Notes under the pieces: generated by a model
What the model was told of the DNA's origin: nothing
What the model saw: the letters and a program-made list of their open reading frames with translations, nothing else
Databases searched by the model: none
Made by a program: the position numbers and the translations under genes
NCBI GenBank assembly: GCA_013290085.1
Contig: JABCYS010000056.1
Location: 1-6,342 of the forward strand
Direction: 5' to 3'
DNA: 6,342 nucleotides
From: Candidatus Babelota bacterium
GTDB lineage: Bacteria; Dependentiae; Babeliae; Babeliales; JABCYS01
Shown here: in pieces, positions 5,634 to 6,342 of the stretch
How positions within the stretch are numbered: position 1 is the first letter of the stretch
Layout: each line of letters begins with the position of its first letter

Positions 5634-6342
5634 AAAAGGTAGCAGTAATTGGTGAAGGAGCATGGGGCAGCGCTATTGCGATGCTCTTAAGTGACAATGG
5701 TTTCAAAGTTAATCTGTGGTGCCAAGACCCCAGTGTTGCACAAACTATTTCTGAAAAACGTAAAAATGAACGCTACTTTCCTTCCTACGCTCTTCCCGCG
5801 TCTATTATTCCCGTAACCGATTTTGCGGCGGCGCTTGATGGGGTTACGTATATCTTTGAAGCGATACCCGTCAAATATTTGAGAACTGTTTTTACCACAA
5901 TGCGTCCGCACATTCGCAAGGACCACGTTGTCATTATTCTGAGTAAGGGTATAGAAAACAATACTCTTCTATTTCCATCCGCGCTTGTGCAAGAAGTGCT
6001 CGGATTTCCTGTTGAGCATGCAGTTCTTGCTGGTCCTAACTTTGCCAATGAAATTGCAGAGCAACGAGTAACGGCTGCAACTTTGGCCTCCCCATCATGT
6101 GACCGTGCCATAGAAATTCAACATCTGTTAGCCAATAACTATTTTCGTCCTTACATAACAACAGATACGATTGGTACTCAGGTTGGTGCTGCTCTAAAAA
6201 ATGTAATCTCTCTTGGCATCGGTATGGCAGAAGGTGCTGGTCTTTCTGAAAACACCAAAGCTTTTTTATTAACGCGCGGGCTTGCAGAGATGGCACAAGT
6301 TGCCGTTGCGCTTGGTGGCAGGAAAGAAACAGTGTACGGGTT
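5630..6342 (+). CDS. gpsA: Glycerol-3-phosphate dehydrogenase [NAD(P)+], 3'-truncated by the window edge
   Basis: GpsA reduces dihydroxyacetone phosphate to sn-glycerol-3-phosphate, the backbone for phospholipid synthesis, in the cytoplasm. The visible 237 codons are about 70% of the usual 330-340 residues, with no stop before the edge. The N-terminal Rossmann motif is GEGAWG at 8-13 (family GxGxWG). The NAD-domain end carries SKGIE at 105-109 with Lys106, followed by AGPNFANEIA at 134-143 (family SGPSFAxEVA). The C-terminal domain has ALKNVISLGIGMAEG with Lys190, then NTKAFLLTRGLAEM at 208-221 and ALGGRKETVYG at the edge. Both expected catalytic lysines (106 and 190) are present. The ATG overlaps the uppS stop (ATGA, 5630-5633), and an AGGA (5616-5619) lies ten bases upstream inside uppS, so it is translated from the same operon. 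Nothing suggests inactivation. Confidence 0.95.
   Translation, partial: MKKVAVIGEGAWGSAIAMLLSDNGFKVNLWCQDPSVAQTISEKRKNERYFPSYALPASIIPVTDFAAALDGVTYIFEAIPVKYLRTVFTTMRPHIRKDHVVIILSKGIENNTLLFPSALVQEVLGFPVEHAVLAGPNFANEIAEQRVTAATLASPSCDRAIEIQHLLANNYFRPYITTDTIGTQVGAALKNVISLGIGMAEGAGLSENTKAFLLTRGLAEMAQVAVALGGRKETVYG

Noticed and set aside
5687..6296. Several minus-strand reading frames opposite gpsA
   Set aside because: gpsA is unmistakable on the plus strand, and the opposite frames encode compositionally odd proteins with no motif.

Overview
The window carries seven protein-coding genes and no RNA gene, insertion sequence, CRISPR array or phage gene that I can recognise. It is fairly AT-rich and gene-dense. 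The style is that of an uncultivated, reduced-genome, host-associated bacterium. Secreted right-handed beta-helix proteins with a 'TLPGIYVF..D...TIASNDVTIDMNGKTL' type N-terminus occur in families in Candidatus Dependentiae (TM6/Babeliae). I lean towards that group, but this is family recall and not a search result.

Region 1 (1-2598, + strand) holds two tandem paralogous beta-helix proteins. The first is cut by the left window edge. The second is complete, with a signal peptide. Both have an x-Asn-Cys motif recurring every 28-31 residues, and both end in the same 21-residue tail (17 of 21 identical). They are probably part of a larger surface or secreted protein family and may belong to a longer array upstream.

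Region 2 (2641-4211, - strand) holds two HAD-superfamily phosphatase-like genes, probably co-transcribed. The upstream one is an ordinary cytoplasmic beta-phosphoglucomutase-like HAD hydrolase with all four motifs. The downstream one has an N-terminal signal or anchor segment, and the second Asp of its catalytic motif I is replaced by His. This pair converges on region 1 over a 42-bp gap with a weak hairpin, and diverges from region 3 over about 76 bp.

Region 3 (4288-6342, + strand) is a tight operon. It runs from a polytopic membrane protein of unassigned function, to the cis-prenyltransferase uppS, to the glycerol-3-phosphate dehydrogenase gpsA, which runs off the right edge. Both junctions are 4-bp ATGA stop/start overlaps. 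UppS makes the polyprenyl diphosphate carrier for cell-wall and glycan export, and GpsA makes the glycerol-3-phosphate backbone of phospholipids. The operon therefore looks like an envelope-lipid module, and the membrane protein may transport or handle something linked to it.

The points most worth following up are the shared C-terminal tail and Asn/Cys ladder of the beta-helix proteins, the anchored HAD protein with an altered active site, the unassigned membrane protein coupled to uppS, and the altered RTGGE motif of UppS.
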